NCBI RefSeq assembly: GCF_008923365.1
Contig: NZ_WBMR01000102.1
Coordinates: 1 to 32,114 of the forward strand
Length of the DNA stretch: 32,114 bases
Direction of reading: 5' to 3'
Source of the DNA: Actinomadura montaniterrae
GTDB lineage: Bacteria > Actinomycetota > Actinomycetes > Streptosporangiales > Streptosporangiaceae
In this document: positions 14,249 to 22,031 of the stretch, piece after piece
Position numbering within the stretch: the first letter of the stretch is position 1
Layout: each line of letters opens with the position of its first letter
Notes under the pieces: model-generated
Told to the model about the DNA's origin: nothing
Database searches by the model: none
What the model saw: only the letters and a program-made list of their open reading frames with translations
Program-made: the position numbers and the translations under genes

Positions 14249-15415
14249 GTGATCCGGAACAGGCGTGCGGCGGGCGGCGCACTGGCCATCGGCCTGGCGG
14301 TCGGCATGCTGGCGGGCACCGGCGTGCCCGCGCATTCGGCCACCGCCGCGCGAGCACCCGAGCGCGGGCGGCTGCCCGCGATCCTGGAACGGCTGACCAC
14401 GGACGACGGCGCGCCCGGGGCGCTCCTCGAAGTCCGCGACGGCGACGGCGGCACAACCGTGCTGACCAGCGGTGTCGGCGACGTGCGGAACCGCACGCCC
14501 GTCCCCCGCGACAGCCGTTTCCGGATCGGCAGCGTGACCAAGACGTTCGTGGCGACGGTCGTGCTCCAGCTCGTGGGCGAGCATCGCGTCGTCCTGGACG
14601 CGCCGGTGGAACGCTACCTGCCCGGCGTCATCCGCGGTCACGGCAACGACGGGCGGCGCATCACCGTCCGGCAGCTGCTCCAGCACACCAGCGGCCTGCC
14701 CGACTACCTCGACTACATCACCCCGCAGGACGTCCTCAAGGACCCGCTCGCCCACCACGACCTCCGCGCCATGGTGGACGTCGCGCTCGCCCATCACCGG
14801 GTGTTCAAGCCCGGCCGCGACTGGAAGTACTCCAACACGAACTACCTGGTGGCGGGACTGCTCATCGAGAACGTCACCGGCCGCCCGTACGGTGAGGAGA
14901 TCACGCGGCGCATCATCGAGCCGCTCGGCCTGCACGCGACGTCCGTGCCCGGCGACTCCCCGGCGATCCCCGGGCCGCATCCCCGCGGGTACGTGCGGCC
15001 GGGCGAGGGCGCGCCGCTCATGGACGTCACCGAGCTCAACCCGACGGTCGCGGGCCCCGGCGGCGGGATGGTCTCCAGCGCGTCCGACCTGGGCCGGTTC
15101 ATGGGCGCCCTGCTCGACGGCAGGCTCCTCGCCCCTGCCCAGCTGCGGGAGATGATGAGGACCCGCCCGACCGGCAACACCGACGGCCGCGCCTACGGCC
15201 TCGGCCTGGAGAGCAGGCCGCTGCCCTGCGGCGGCCTCTACTGGGGACACACCGGCGACATGCTGGGATTCGAGACCGTGACCGGCGCGACGACCGGCGG
15301 CAGGCAGGCGACGGTCATGGTGAACCTCGACCCGGGCGGCTCGGACGCGCAGGACGCCGACATGGAGACCGCCGTCCAGACCGCCCTGTGCGAGCCGCAG
15401 GTCAGCGGCCGGTGA
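14249..15415 (+). CDS. Secreted serine hydrolase, beta-lactamase class C / DD-peptidase type
   Basis: A 388-residue protein. The GTG at 14249 has AAGAGGGAG 6 nt upstream; -10-like TAGCGT is at 14212-14217. A signal peptide is clear (basic RNRR, hydrophobic ALAIGLAVGMLAG, cleavage near AHSA). The serine beta-lactamase-like motifs are present: SVTK with Ser95 and Lys98, YSN with Tyr194, and HTG at 334-336. Likely activities are D-alanyl-D-alanine carboxypeptidase, D-aminopeptidase or esterase on extracellular substrates; true beta-lactamase activity is not shown by sequence. Its 3' end overlaps the convergent ECF42 sigma gene by 14 nt. Confidence 0.93.
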   Translation: MIRNRRAAGGALAIGLAVGMLAGTGVPAHSATAARAPERGRLPAILERLTTDDGAPGALLEVRDGDGGTTVLTSGVGDVRNRTPVPRDSRFRIGSVTKTFVATVVLQLVGEHRVVLDAPVERYLPGVIRGHGNDGRRITVRQLLQHTSGLPDYLDYITPQDVLKDPLAHHDLRAMVDVALAHHRVFKPGRDWKYSNTNYLVAGLLIENVTGRPYGEEITRRIIEPLGLHATSVPGDSPAIPGPHPRGYVRPGEGAPLMDVTELNPTVAGPGGGMVSSASDLGRFMGALLDGRLLAPAQLREMMRTRPTGNTDGRAYGLGLESRPLPCGGLYWGHTGDMLGFETVTGATTGGRQATVMVNLDPGGSDAQDADMETAVQTALCEPQVSGR

Positions 15416-16652
15416 GCCCGGCGAGCCTGCGCTCGAACGTCGCCCGCTCCGGTTCGTTGCCGGCGAGCGCGACCGCGGCCCGGTAGGCCTCGGCCGCCTC
15501 GCCGGTCCGGCCGAGGCGGCCCAGCAGGTCGGCCCGCGCCGCGTGGAACAGGTAGTAGCGGCGCAGTTCCGGGGCACCGGACAGGTCGTCCATGAGGGCG
15601 AGCCCCGCGCCGGGGCCGTCGCGCATGGCGACCGCCACGGCCCGGTTCAGCGCGACGAGCGGGGACGGCTCGATCCGGAGCAGCACGTCGTACAGCGCGA
15701 CGATCTGTGGCCAGTCGGTGCCGTCGAAGCAGGCCGCCTCGTCGTGCAGCGCCGCGATCGCCGCCTGCACCGCGTACGGCCCGGCACCGGGCCCCGTCAG
15801 CGCCGGGACGACGAGCCGCCGCCCTTCGGCGATGAGGCCGGCGTCCCACAGCGCGCGGTCCTGGTCTTCGAGCAGCACCTGGTCGCCCGCCGCGTCGACC
15901 CTCGCCGGACGCCGCGCGTCGGTGAGGAGCAGCAGCGCGAGCAACCCCGTCACCTCCCGCTCTTCGGGCAGCAGCCCGTGCAGGATCCGGGCGAGCCGGA
16001 CGGCCTCGTCGGCCAGCCCGGGACGCACCAGATCGTCGCCGAACGTCGCCGCGTAGCCCTCGGTGAAGACCAGGTAGACGGCCCGGAGCACGCCCGGCAG
16101 CCGGGCCGGCAGCTCGTCCGGCCCCGGCACGCGGAACGGGATGCGCGCGTCGCGGATCTTGCGTTTCGCGCGCACGATCCGCTGCGCCATCGTCGCGGGC
16201 GGCACCAGGAACGCGCGGGCCACCTCCGGCGTCGTCAGGCCCGCGAGGAAGCGCAGCATCAGCGCGGTCCGCGCCTCCTCCGGCAGCGCGGGATGGCAGC
16301 AGGTGAAGAACAGCCGCAGCCGCTCGTCCGGAATGTCGTCGAAGCCGGGCTCCGCCGGGGACGCGGCGGCCCGCTCGCTCTCCACCCGCAGCGCCGCCAG
16401 CCGCGCCGCCTGTGCCCGGTCCCGGCGGATCCGGTCGAGCGCCTTGCGGCGGGCCACCGTCAGCAGCCACGCCAGCGGCTTGTCCGGCACCCCGTCCACC
16501 GGCCACCGCTGCAGCGCCGTCTCCATCGCGTCGGAGACGACCTCCTCCGCCAGGTCGAGGTCGCCGAACCGGGCGGCGAGCAGGGCGAGCAGCCGGCCCC
16601 GGTCCTCGCGGAACACCGCCTCCACGGAGCGGGCCGCCCGCCGCCCGCTCAC
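15402..16652 (-). CDS. ECF42-type sigma factor with C-terminal DUF6596/TPR extension
   Basis: A 416-residue protein. Sigma region 2 covers about residues 10-75 (DLDLAEEVVSDAMETALQRW) and region 4 about 105-160 (FLAGLTTPEVARAFLVPPAT). The long C-terminal extension (LPGVLRAVYLVFTEGYAATF onward) is DUF6596 plus TPR-like helices, diagnostic of ECF42. In this group the extension takes the place of an anti-sigma partner, and the genes travel with DGPF (YCII-related) proteins. The GTG start overlaps the TGA of the upstream DGPF gene (GTGA), so the pair is translationally coupled. ECF42 members are generally reported to act on DGPF genes, so autoregulation is likely (inference). Confidence 0.93.
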   Translation of the reverse strand: MSGRRAARSVEAVFREDRGRLLALLAARFGDLDLAEEVVSDAMETALQRWPVDGVPDKPLAWLLTVARRKALDRIRRDRAQAARLAALRVESERAAASPAEPGFDDIPDERLRLFFTCCHPALPEEARTALMLRFLAGLTTPEVARAFLVPPATMAQRIVRAKRKIRDARIPFRVPGPDELPARLPGVLRAVYLVFTEGYAATFGDDLVRPGLADEAVRLARILHGLLPEEREVTGLLALLLLTDARRPARVDAAGDQVLLEDQDRALWDAGLIAEGRRLVVPALTGPGAGPYAVQAAIAALHDEAACFDGTDWPQIVALYDVLLRIEPSPLVALNRAVAVAMRDGPGAGLALMDDLSGAPELRRYYLFHAARADLLGRLGRTGEAAEAYRAAVALAGNEPERATFERRLAGLTGR

Positions 16653-16993
16653 GACGCGTCCGGCTCCCACACCGTGCGGACCTCGACGGTGCCGTACCGC
16701 GCCCCGGGGCACCGGGCCGCCCAGTCCAGCGCCGCGTCCAGGTCGGGCACGTCGATCAGGTAGTAGCCGCCGACGATCTCCCGGGTCTCGGCGAACGGCC
16801 CGTCCGTCACGACGCGCTCCCCGTCCGCCCGGACGTGCACGGTCGTCCCGGTGCCGAGGTCCAGCGCGTTCCCGTCGACCTTGACCCCGGCGTCGGTGAC
16901 GGCCTTGTCGTACGCCATGAACTCCTCGACGCCCGGCTCCCCGGCCGGCGGCTCCCCGGGCGACCGGGTGTTGATCAGCAGCAGGTACTTCAC
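16649..16993 (-). CDS. YCII-related DGPF-domain protein
   Basis: A 114-residue protein with the hallmark DGPFAETREIVGGYYLIDVP motif in a YCII-like ferredoxin fold. DGPF proteins accompany ECF42 sigma factors and are probable targets or partners; their biochemical function is unknown. The start is taken as GTG 16991-16993 (product MKYLLLIN, as in the family), 6 nt after AAGGAG. An ATG one codon upstream has only 3 nt spacing. The stop overlaps the sigma gene start by 4 nt. The 94 nt upstream to 17087 show no further gene. Confidence 0.9.
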   Translation of the reverse strand: MKYLLLINTRSPGEPPAGEPGVEEFMAYDKAVTDAGVKVDGNALDLGTGTTVHVRADGERVVTDGPFAETREIVGGYYLIDVPDLDAALDWAARCPGARYGTVEVRTVWEPDAS

Positions 16994-17087
16994 CATGCGC
17001 TCCTTCCGCATCGGATGGTTGCGCGGTGATGACGCACCCCACCCCCGGAAATCGACACCCCGCCCGAAGATTCTTCCGAACGCGCGC

Positions 17088-17429
17088 TCAGGCCCTCCCG
17101 CGCGGACGCCGCACGACCGCGGTCCCCGCATCGAGATCGACGCGCCCGCGCGGCGGCGCACCGTCGTCCTCCTCGTCCCGCAACATCAACGACGACCGGC
17201 GCTGCTCCTGCGCGTGGCGATGAGTGCCCTGGAAGAAAGCGTCCAGCTCACCGACCGCGACCGCCGACACCGGCCGTCCCACCTCGTCCCTCCGCCATGG
17301 CAGCCGGAACCTGCGATGCGCCCACAACCCCGCACGATCGAGCACAGCGAACCCGACCAGCCCGATGACCAGCCCCGGAATCGTCAAGAACACAACAAGC
17401 GCCACACCCCACCAACGACCAACCCCCAC
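17088..17429 (-). CDS. DUF6191-like small membrane protein
   Basis: About 113 residues from GTG 17427-17429. A membrane segment lies at the N-terminus (VALVVFLTIPGLVIGLVGFA), followed by DRAGLW, then ELDAFFQGTHRHAQEQRRSS and an acidic-basic tail DEEDDGAPPRGRVDLDAGTA, the pattern of actinobacterial DUF6191 proteins. The function is unknown. The frame stays open to a GTG at 17531, but the extra 34 residues lie before the membrane segment, have poor codon bias and overlap the divergent gene start. No strong ribosome binding site fixes the start. Codon use in the membrane segment is less GC-rich than in neighbours. Confidence 0.65.
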   Translation of the reverse strand: MGVGRWWGVALVVFLTIPGLVIGLVGFAVLDRAGLWAHRRFRLPWRRDEVGRPVSAVAVGELDAFFQGTHRHAQEQRRSSLMLRDEEDDGAPPRGRVDLDAGTAVVRRPRGRA

Positions 17430-17509
17430 CAACGGTTGCGCTGACGCCGCAGCACCCGGGCCGACCGAACGGAACGCGCGGACAGGCGACTGCGTCCGTA
17501 GAACGTCGA

Positions 17510-17857
17510 ATGTCCGGGACAACGCAGGCACGGGTCGGCGAGAGGCGGAGGATTGTGGGCGGTAAGCGCACGACCAGCTTGTGGTTCGACGTCGCTACGG
17601 CGGAGATCCACCGCGTGGCCTTCTCGTTCGACAAGTGGTCGGGGCAGCTGGTCATCACCGTCGACGGCATCCCCGTCACGCAGGAGCTCCACCTGTTCTC
17701 GCTGAGCCTCACCAAGCGCTGGGCCTTTGACCTCGGCGTGCAAGAGCGCCATTCCGTGGTGATCGAGAAGAAACGCAAACTGCTGCTCGCCGGCCTCAGA
17801 CCCCAGACCGTCCGCGTCCTCGTCGACGCCACCCTAGTGACGTCCGCCTCCATGTAA
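17510..17857 (+). CDS. Hypothetical protein
   Basis: A 115-residue protein from ATG 17510. An alternative is GTG 17555, which has GGAGG 3 nt upstream and gives 100 residues starting VGGKRTTSLWFD. The sequence alternates polar and hydrophobic residues (EIHRVAFSFDKWSGQLVITV, SVVIEKKRKLLLAGLRPQTV), suggesting a small beta-sandwich. It faintly recalls FAIM-type folds, but this is a guess. No signal peptide or membrane segment. It ends 20 nt before the stop of the convergent GntR gene. Confidence 0.65.
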   Translation: MSGTTQARVGERRRIVGGKRTTSLWFDVATAEIHRVAFSFDKWSGQLVITVDGIPVTQELHLFSLSLTKRWAFDLGVQERHSVVIEKKRKLLLAGLRPQTVRVLVDATLVTSASM

Positions 17858-17876
17858 CCCAAACCAGCACGCCGAC

Positions 17877-18620
17877 CTATCTGACTGGGATGAGGTAGCC
17901 CAGCTCGTACCGGTCGGTGGGGATGACGATGTCAGCCGTCTCCACCGGGCGGTCGGCGGTGCGGTACGTACGGCGTATCACCATGACGATCGCCCCGACC
18001 GGCTCGCCTAGCTCCTCCGCCTCGGCGGCGAGGATCGGCCGGGCGGTGACGACCTCCTCCGCCGTCTCGATCCGCCGCCCGATCGCCCGCATCCGCGCGA
18101 CGACCCCGGCGCCCGCGTACGGCCCTTCCTCCGGGAACATGACCTGCGTACCCCGGGTGATCGCGAGCGGCTCCCACGAGACCGACGCCATCACGGGCCG
18201 CCCGTCGGCGAGGTAGGTGTACCGGCTGCACATGACGTCGTCGCCCGCCGCGATGCCGAGACGCTCCGCGACCGCCTCGGTCGCCTGCTCGGCCGACGAC
18301 GAGACACGCCAGTCGCCGGTCCGGCCCTGCCGGGCCATCTCCTCGCGGAACGGGCTGGTCGTCCGGCCCTCCTTGTACCAGTAGCGCGAGAGCCGCTTCA
18401 GCTCCGGCCGCCGGCGCACGTACGTCCCGGACCCGGAGCGCGCTTCCAGATGGCCCTCGGAGGTGAGCAACCGGACGGCCTGGAGCGCGACCGCGTCCGA
18501 GACGCCGTACCGCTCGCGCAGCTGCGGACGTGAGGGGATCTTGTCGCCCGGCGCCAGCACCCCGTCCACGATCTGCTGCCGCAGGTCATCCGCTATGCGC
18601 TGGTACGCGGGCTGCGTCAC
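17877..18620 (-). CDS. GntR-family transcriptional regulator (HutC/UTRA type)
   Basis: A 247-residue protein from GTG 18618-18620, with CGGAG 5 nt upstream. Residues about 5-70 form the GntR winged helix (YQRIADDLRQQIVDGVLAPG, then IPSRPQLRERYGVSDAVALQ). Residues about 90-245 match the UTRA ligand-binding domain (SRYTYLADGRPVMASVSWEP, ending TDRYELGYLIPVR). The regulator binds DNA as a dimer and responds to a small molecule that cannot be named from sequence. It is divergent from an XRE-TPR regulator across a 155-nt gap. The frame extends to 18689, but nothing supports the longer start. Confidence 0.92.
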   Translation of the reverse strand: MTQPAYQRIADDLRQQIVDGVLAPGDKIPSRPQLRERYGVSDAVALQAVRLLTSEGHLEARSGSGTYVRRRPELKRLSRYWYKEGRTTSPFREEMARQGRTGDWRVSSSAEQATEAVAERLGIAAGDDVMCSRYTYLADGRPVMASVSWEPLAITRGTQVMFPEEGPYAGAGVVARMRAIGRRIETAEEVVTARPILAAEAEELGEPVGAIVMVIRRTYRTADRPVETADIVIPTDRYELGYLIPVR

Positions 18621-18775
18621 GGTGACTCCGAGTGGCCGTGGGCGGGTGAGGTCAAGAACAGCCTGACAAGCTGTGCGCACCGCATGCAAGCTGGATCCGT
18701 CCGACCCCGATTGGCGCCGCCGTGCGAGAACACTGCGCCGTAGCCTGGAGCGGACGTCGCCAGGAGGGATGGCTC
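18621..18775. promoter_or_regulatory. Divergent GntR/XRE promoter region
   Basis: A 155-nt region between two divergent regulators. ACAGC and GCTGT at about 18658-18675 form a loose inverted repeat (ACAGC-N8-GCTGT). A -10-like TAGCCT lies at 18741-18746 for the XRE gene, whose AGGAGG is at 18762-18767. On the minus strand TTGACC lies near 18650 as a possible -35 for the GntR gene. None is strong enough to assign firmly. Confidence 0.35.
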
Positions 18776-19969
18776 ATGTCCCCTGATGGTGCCCCCGAGA
18801 CCATCGGCCAGAGGATTGCCCGGAAACGCAAGCAGCGCGGACTGACCCAGCACGGGCTCGCCCAGCGCACGAGTTACAGCCGCTCCCACATCGCGCAGGT
18901 CGAGGCAGGGCACAAGGTCGCGACCCCCGCCTTCATTGCGGCCGCCGCTGCCGCACTGGGCGTTGATCCGTCGCAGATCTACGGGCAGCCGTTCCGAACC
19001 GAGTCCCCCCGCGACGACCGGGTCCACTCGGCGATCTCGGATCTGCGGCGCGCCCTCGTCTTCTCCGACGTGGCGCCCGACCTCGACGCCCCGCCCCGAA
19101 CGCTCGACCAGCTCACCGCGGAGATCGCCACGGCGAACCGGCTGCGCCACGCCGCCCGGCACGCGCAACTCGCAGCCCGGCTGCCAGCCGTGATCGAGGA
19201 ACTGACATGGCACGCCCACGAGGCGGAGTCCCCGCGAGCCTGGGCGCTCCTCAACAAGGCCCACAACCTCAGCGCGTCCCTCACCCGCAGGCTCGGCTAC
19301 AACGACCTGGCGGGGCAGATCATGGAGCGCGCGTCGGTGTCCGCCCGCATGTCGCAGGACCCTCACCTGCCCTTGATGATGACGCATCGCCGGGCGCTCC
19401 TGATGATGAACGTCGCGGCGTACGGACCCGCTCTACGGATGTTGCAGCGCGCGGTCGGTGACGCGGACACCGGACGCCCGGACGCCGTCGAGGTCGTCGG
19501 CGCCCTCCACCTGCGGGCCGCAGTCGTGTCGGCCCGAGGACGGAACGCCGCGGCGGCGTGGGACCACTACGCCCAGGCCGCCGAGGTCAGCCGCCGTGCG
19601 GGCGGACCCTCGCTCGACACGCACGGGAGCGACTTCAATCCCGGCAACATCGCCATCCACGGGGCAGCCATAGCGCTGGAGCTGGGTGACCTCGACGAGG
19701 CCGTACGCCGGGACCAGCGCATCACAGATCGCACCGTGGCCGGGATGGCGGCCGAACGGCGCGGCCATCACGAGATCGACATGTCGCGCGTCCACGTCGA
19801 GGCGGGCGATTACGACAGAGCACTGAAACGACTGCTGCGCGCGGAGAAGGCGGCGCCGCAGATGACCCGGTATCACCCGTCCGCGCGTGCCGTCGCCACG
19901 CACATCGGACACGCACGCCGGACACTTCCCGAGCCACTGCGCGGACTCCTCAACCGCATGCACGCGTAG
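18776..19969 (+). CDS. XRE-family regulator with C-terminal TPR-like domain
   Basis: A 397-residue protein from ATG 18776 with AGGAGG 8 nt upstream. Residues about 8-68 are a Cro/C1 helix-turn-helix (IGQRIARKRKQRGLTQHGLA, TSYSRSHIAQVEAG). Residues about 100-397 are helical with TPR-like repeats (ALRMLQRAVGDADTG, GDLDEAVRRDQRITDR, GDYDRALKRLLRAEKAAP). This architecture is common in actinomycetes and resembles RRNPP regulators, which bind peptides through the TPR domain; a peptide ligand here is inference. It is divergent from GntR and followed, after a hairpin and a 308-nt gap, by two coupled small genes. Confidence 0.9.
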   Translation: MSPDGAPETIGQRIARKRKQRGLTQHGLAQRTSYSRSHIAQVEAGHKVATPAFIAAAAAALGVDPSQIYGQPFRTESPRDDRVHSAISDLRRALVFSDVAPDLDAPPRTLDQLTAEIATANRLRHAARHAQLAARLPAVIEELTWHAHEAESPRAWALLNKAHNLSASLTRRLGYNDLAGQIMERASVSARMSQDPHLPLMMTHRRALLMMNVAAYGPALRMLQRAVGDADTGRPDAVEVVGALHLRAAVVSARGRNAAAAWDHYAQAAEVSRRAGGPSLDTHGSDFNPGNIAIHGAAIALELGDLDEAVRRDQRITDRTVAGMAAERRGHHEIDMSRVHVEAGDYDRALKRLLRAEKAAPQMTRYHPSARAVATHIGHARRTLPEPLRGLLNRMHA

Positions 19970-19997
19970 CCGCCCAAGCCGCGCAGGCATCACGTAG

Positions 19998-20027
19998 CCG
20001 TCCGGCCGTGCGTCCATGCCCGGACGG
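19998..20027 (+). terminator. Hairpin after the XRE-TPR gene
   Basis: CCGTCCGG (19998-20005) and CCGGACGG (20020-20027) form a perfect 8-bp stem with a 14-nt loop, 29 nt after the stop codon. There is no T-run, as is common for actinobacterial terminators. Confidence 0.5.
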
Positions 20028-20088
20028 TGCTGGACCACCCGTGCCCGCCAGGCAGTAGCGGGCGAGGCGGGACAGCGCAAGCGCGGCT

Positions 20089-20105
20089 TGTTCCATCTTG
20101 GAACA
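20089..20105. promoter_or_regulatory. Operator-like palindrome upstream of two small genes
   Basis: TGTTCCATCTTGGAACA is a perfect inverted repeat of 7 bp with a 3-nt centre, in a GC-rich gap. It overlaps TTGTTC, a possible -35. It lies 172 nt before the small gene at 20278 and 120 nt after the XRE-TPR gene. It is a natural candidate binding site for the XRE or GntR regulator. Confidence 0.5.
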
Positions 20106-20217
20106 TTACGCAGAGTCACGCGTCAGATCTTTGAGGTGACGGGGCGCGCGTCGGGGCTTTGGCGGCCTGGGCGGTGGTCTGGTGGCCGGCGCGCGTCTCG
20201 TTCCCTGGAGACAAGGC

Positions 20218-20253
20218 GGCCCCGGCGCGGCGATTGCGGCGCCGGCCGGGGCC
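20218..20253 (+). terminator. Hairpin just before the small gene pair
   Basis: GGCCCCGGC (20218-20226) pairs perfectly with GCCGGGGCC (20245-20253) around an 18-nt loop that is itself partly self-complementary. It ends 25 nt before the GTG at 20278. If the promoter is near 20089-20130, this hairpin sits in the leader and could act as an attenuator; otherwise it is a terminator. Confidence 0.4.
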
Positions 20254-20277
20254 TGACCAGGAAATGAGGTCCTGGCT

Positions 20278-20571
20278 GTGGCGAATCGTACGATCTCCGG
20301 CGACCCGCTCGCCGCGCTTGCCGCGCATCTGTCGGCGCATCGGCTCACCGTGGAGCTGACGTCGCGCGGGCTTCGGGTGGTGAACCCGGACGTTCCAGGA
20401 TGTTGCGACGAGAGCGGCTCCGCGTCCGACCTCGTCACCTGCCGCGCGCGGCCCGAGGACTTCGGGAACGCGTGGTTCTGGACGTCGTGGGGCGAGCCGA
20501 TCGCGCGGGCCGACCGGATCACCGATGCGGCCGTTTTCATCCGCGGCTATCTGACCGGGGCCGGACGGTGA
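20278..20571 (+). CDS. Small hypothetical protein (first of coupled pair)
   Basis: A 97-residue protein from GTG 20278 with GAGGT about 8 nt upstream. It begins ANRTISGDPLAALAAHLSAH and has RLTVELTSRGLRVVNPDVPG, two cysteines (CC), then a Trp-containing stretch FWTSWGEPIARADRITDAAV. It is probably soluble, with no family I recognise. Its stop overlaps the GTG of the next gene by 4 nt (GTGA). The pattern of strands ending in a helix, with DPLAALAAHL at the start, resembles small proteins found beside actinomycete XRE regulators, but I cannot name them. Confidence 0.7.
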   Translation: MANRTISGDPLAALAAHLSAHRLTVELTSRGLRVVNPDVPGCCDESGSASDLVTCRARPEDFGNAWFWTSWGEPIARADRITDAAVFIRGYLTGAGR

Positions 20572-20885
20572 CGGCGCCGTGGGCTGCCGTCGAACTCGAT
20601 CCCGAGCGGGTGGCGGTGGAGCTGGCGCGCCGGTTTCCAGGCGTGTCGGCGTGGTGGGGCGAGTTCACCGGCCGGTGGTGGGCCTTCGCGCGCGATTGGG
20701 CGGGCCGCGATCGTCTCGTCGAGGCGGCGACTCCAGTGGCGCTGGCACAACTGCTGCACGAGATCGGGGCAGGGCTGCGTCCGCAGGTACCGGTTCGGCG
20801 TGGCGATGTGGCGGTTTGTCGACACGAGTCGCGGCGTCGGCGTCCGCGTCGGGGTGGGTGGGTGCGGAGGGTGTTCGGATTCTAG
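20568..20885 (+). CDS. Small Trp-rich hypothetical protein (second of coupled pair)
   Basis: A 105-residue protein whose GTG overlaps the previous stop (GTGA), indicating translational coupling. Six tryptophans occur overall, four of them in the central segment (SAWWGEFTGRWWAFARDWAG), followed by a helix (LVEAATPVALAQLLHEIGAG). The C-terminal 25 residues are strongly basic (RHESRRRRPRRGGWVRRVFG), which suggests nucleic-acid or membrane-surface binding. The family is unknown. The gene ends just before a bidirectional terminator shared with the pirin gene. Confidence 0.7.
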   Translation: MTAPWAAVELDPERVAVELARRFPGVSAWWGEFTGRWWAFARDWAGRDRLVEAATPVALAQLLHEIGAGLRPQVPVRRGDVAVCRHESRRRRPRRGGWVRRVFGF

Positions 20886-20896
20886 GTCGGGCGCGG

Positions 20897-20926
20897 TGGT
20901 GCGGGGACGTTTGTGTCCCCGCACCA
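20897..20926. terminator. Bidirectional terminator
   Basis: TGGTGCGGGGAC (20897-20908) and GTCCCCGCACCA (20915-20926) form a perfect 12-bp stem with a 6-nt loop between the convergent small-gene pair and the pirin gene. CTCCTTTT follows on the plus side. Confidence 0.8.
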
Positions 20927-20936
20927 TCGCTCCTTT

Positions 20937-21938
20937 TCAGGAGAGGGGCTCGTCGGCCGCCGAGAGGTGCGGGACGGGGACGGTGCCCATGCGGCCCGCC
21001 TGGAAGTCCTCGAAGGCCTGGACGATCTCGTCGCGGGTGTTCATGACGAACGGCCCGTAGCGGGCGACCGGCTCGCGGATCGGGAGGCCGCCGAGGATCA
21101 GGACCTCCCAGCCGTTCGCGCTGGCGAGCGGCTGCGTGTCGGCGGCGCGGACGACGAGGCCGTCCTGCTCGCCGTGGTGGTGCGAGCCCGCGAACACCGC
21201 GAGCTGCCCCTCGTCCAGGCCGATCTGCTCGACGCCGACCGTGCCGCGTCCGGACAGGACGTAGACCATCGCGTTGAAGTCGCGCGGCCACGGCAGGGTG
21301 AGCCGGGCGCCCGGCGCGACGGTGGCGTGCAGGTAGTTGATCGGCGTGTAGGTGACGCCGGGGCCGTCGTGCCCGGCGAGCGAACCGGCGATCACCCGGA
21401 CGAGCGAGGAGCCGTCGTCGGCGGCGAGCAGCTTCACGTCGCGGGCCTGGATGTCCTGGTAGCGGGGCTGCACCCACTTCTGCGCGCGGGGCAGGTTCAC
21501 CCAGAGCTGGACGCCGTGGAACAGGCCGCCCTTGGCGACGAGTTCGGGCGGCGGCTGCTCGATGTGCTGGATGCCGGACGCGGCCGTCATCCACTGGGTG
21601 GCGCCGTCGGAGATGAGGCCGCCGCCGCCCGTGGTGTCCTGGTGCTGGAACGCGCCGTCGATGATGTAGGTGACGGTCTCGAAGCCGCGGTGCGGGTGCC
21701 ACGGGGTGCCCTTCGCCTCGCCGGGCGCGTACTCGACGGCGCCCATGTGGTCGAGGAGGAGGAACGGGTCGGCGAGGGACAGGTCGATGCCCGGGAACGG
21801 GCGGCGGACCTCGAAGCCCTCGCCCTCCAGGTGGCGCTTCGCGGTGACGATCTTCGCGACGCGGCGCCAGTCGGTGCCGGCGTCCGGCAGCAGCGGCAGC
21901 CGGGGCAGGGTCAGCGGGTCGGCCATCACGGCTGGCAT
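20937..21938 (-). CDS. Pirin-family cupin protein
   Basis: A 333-residue bicupin of usual pirin length. The metal-binding motif in the first cupin is HPHRGFETVTY (H81, H83), followed by the second ligand pair in SGIQHIEQ (H125, E127). The C-terminal pirin cupin follows (VYVLSGRGTVGVEQ). Bacterial pirins bind iron and variously act as quercetin dioxygenases or modulators of central metabolism; the role here is unknown. The ATG at 21936-21938 has GGAGG upstream. It is divergent from a MarR regulator across a short gap with a shared operator, so MarR most likely controls it. Confidence 0.93.
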   Translation of the reverse strand: MPAVMADPLTLPRLPLLPDAGTDWRRVAKIVTAKRHLEGEGFEVRRPFPGIDLSLADPFLLLDHMGAVEYAPGEAKGTPWHPHRGFETVTYIIDGAFQHQDTTGGGGLISDGATQWMTAASGIQHIEQPPPELVAKGGLFHGVQLWVNLPRAQKWVQPRYQDIQARDVKLLAADDGSSLVRVIAGSLAGHDGPGVTYTPINYLHATVAPGARLTLPWPRDFNAMVYVLSGRGTVGVEQIGLDEGQLAVFAGSHHHGEQDGLVVRAADTQPLASANGWEVLILGGLPIREPVARYGPFVMNTRDEIVQAFEDFQAGRMGTVPVPHLSAADEPLS

Positions 21939-21984
21939 GGGGTCCTCCGTCCGTCGGTGCCCGTGTGGGGCGGGCGTTGCCCCC

Positions 21985-22024
21985 TACAATCTAGTTGATG
22001 CTTCAACTATTCCCCCGGTATACT
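21985..22024. promoter_or_regulatory. Shared MarR operator and divergent promoters
   Basis: TAGTTGA-TGCT-TCAACTA (21992-22009) is an inverted repeat of 7 bp with a 4-nt centre, typical of MarR operators. For the MarR gene, -35 TTGATG (21995-22000) lies inside it and -10 TATACT (22019-22024) follows after 18 nt, 7 nt before the ATG, giving a leaderless transcript. For pirin, minus-strand TAGATT (21988-21993) is a -10 candidate overlapping the left half-site. MarR binding here would repress both genes. Confidence 0.7.
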
Positions 22025-22031
22025 GATCCGC

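Noticed and set aside
14249..15415. Calling the serine hydrolase an antibiotic-resistance beta-lactamase
   Set aside because: The SxxK, YxN and HTG motifs are shared with DD-peptidases and esterases; nothing indicates resistance.
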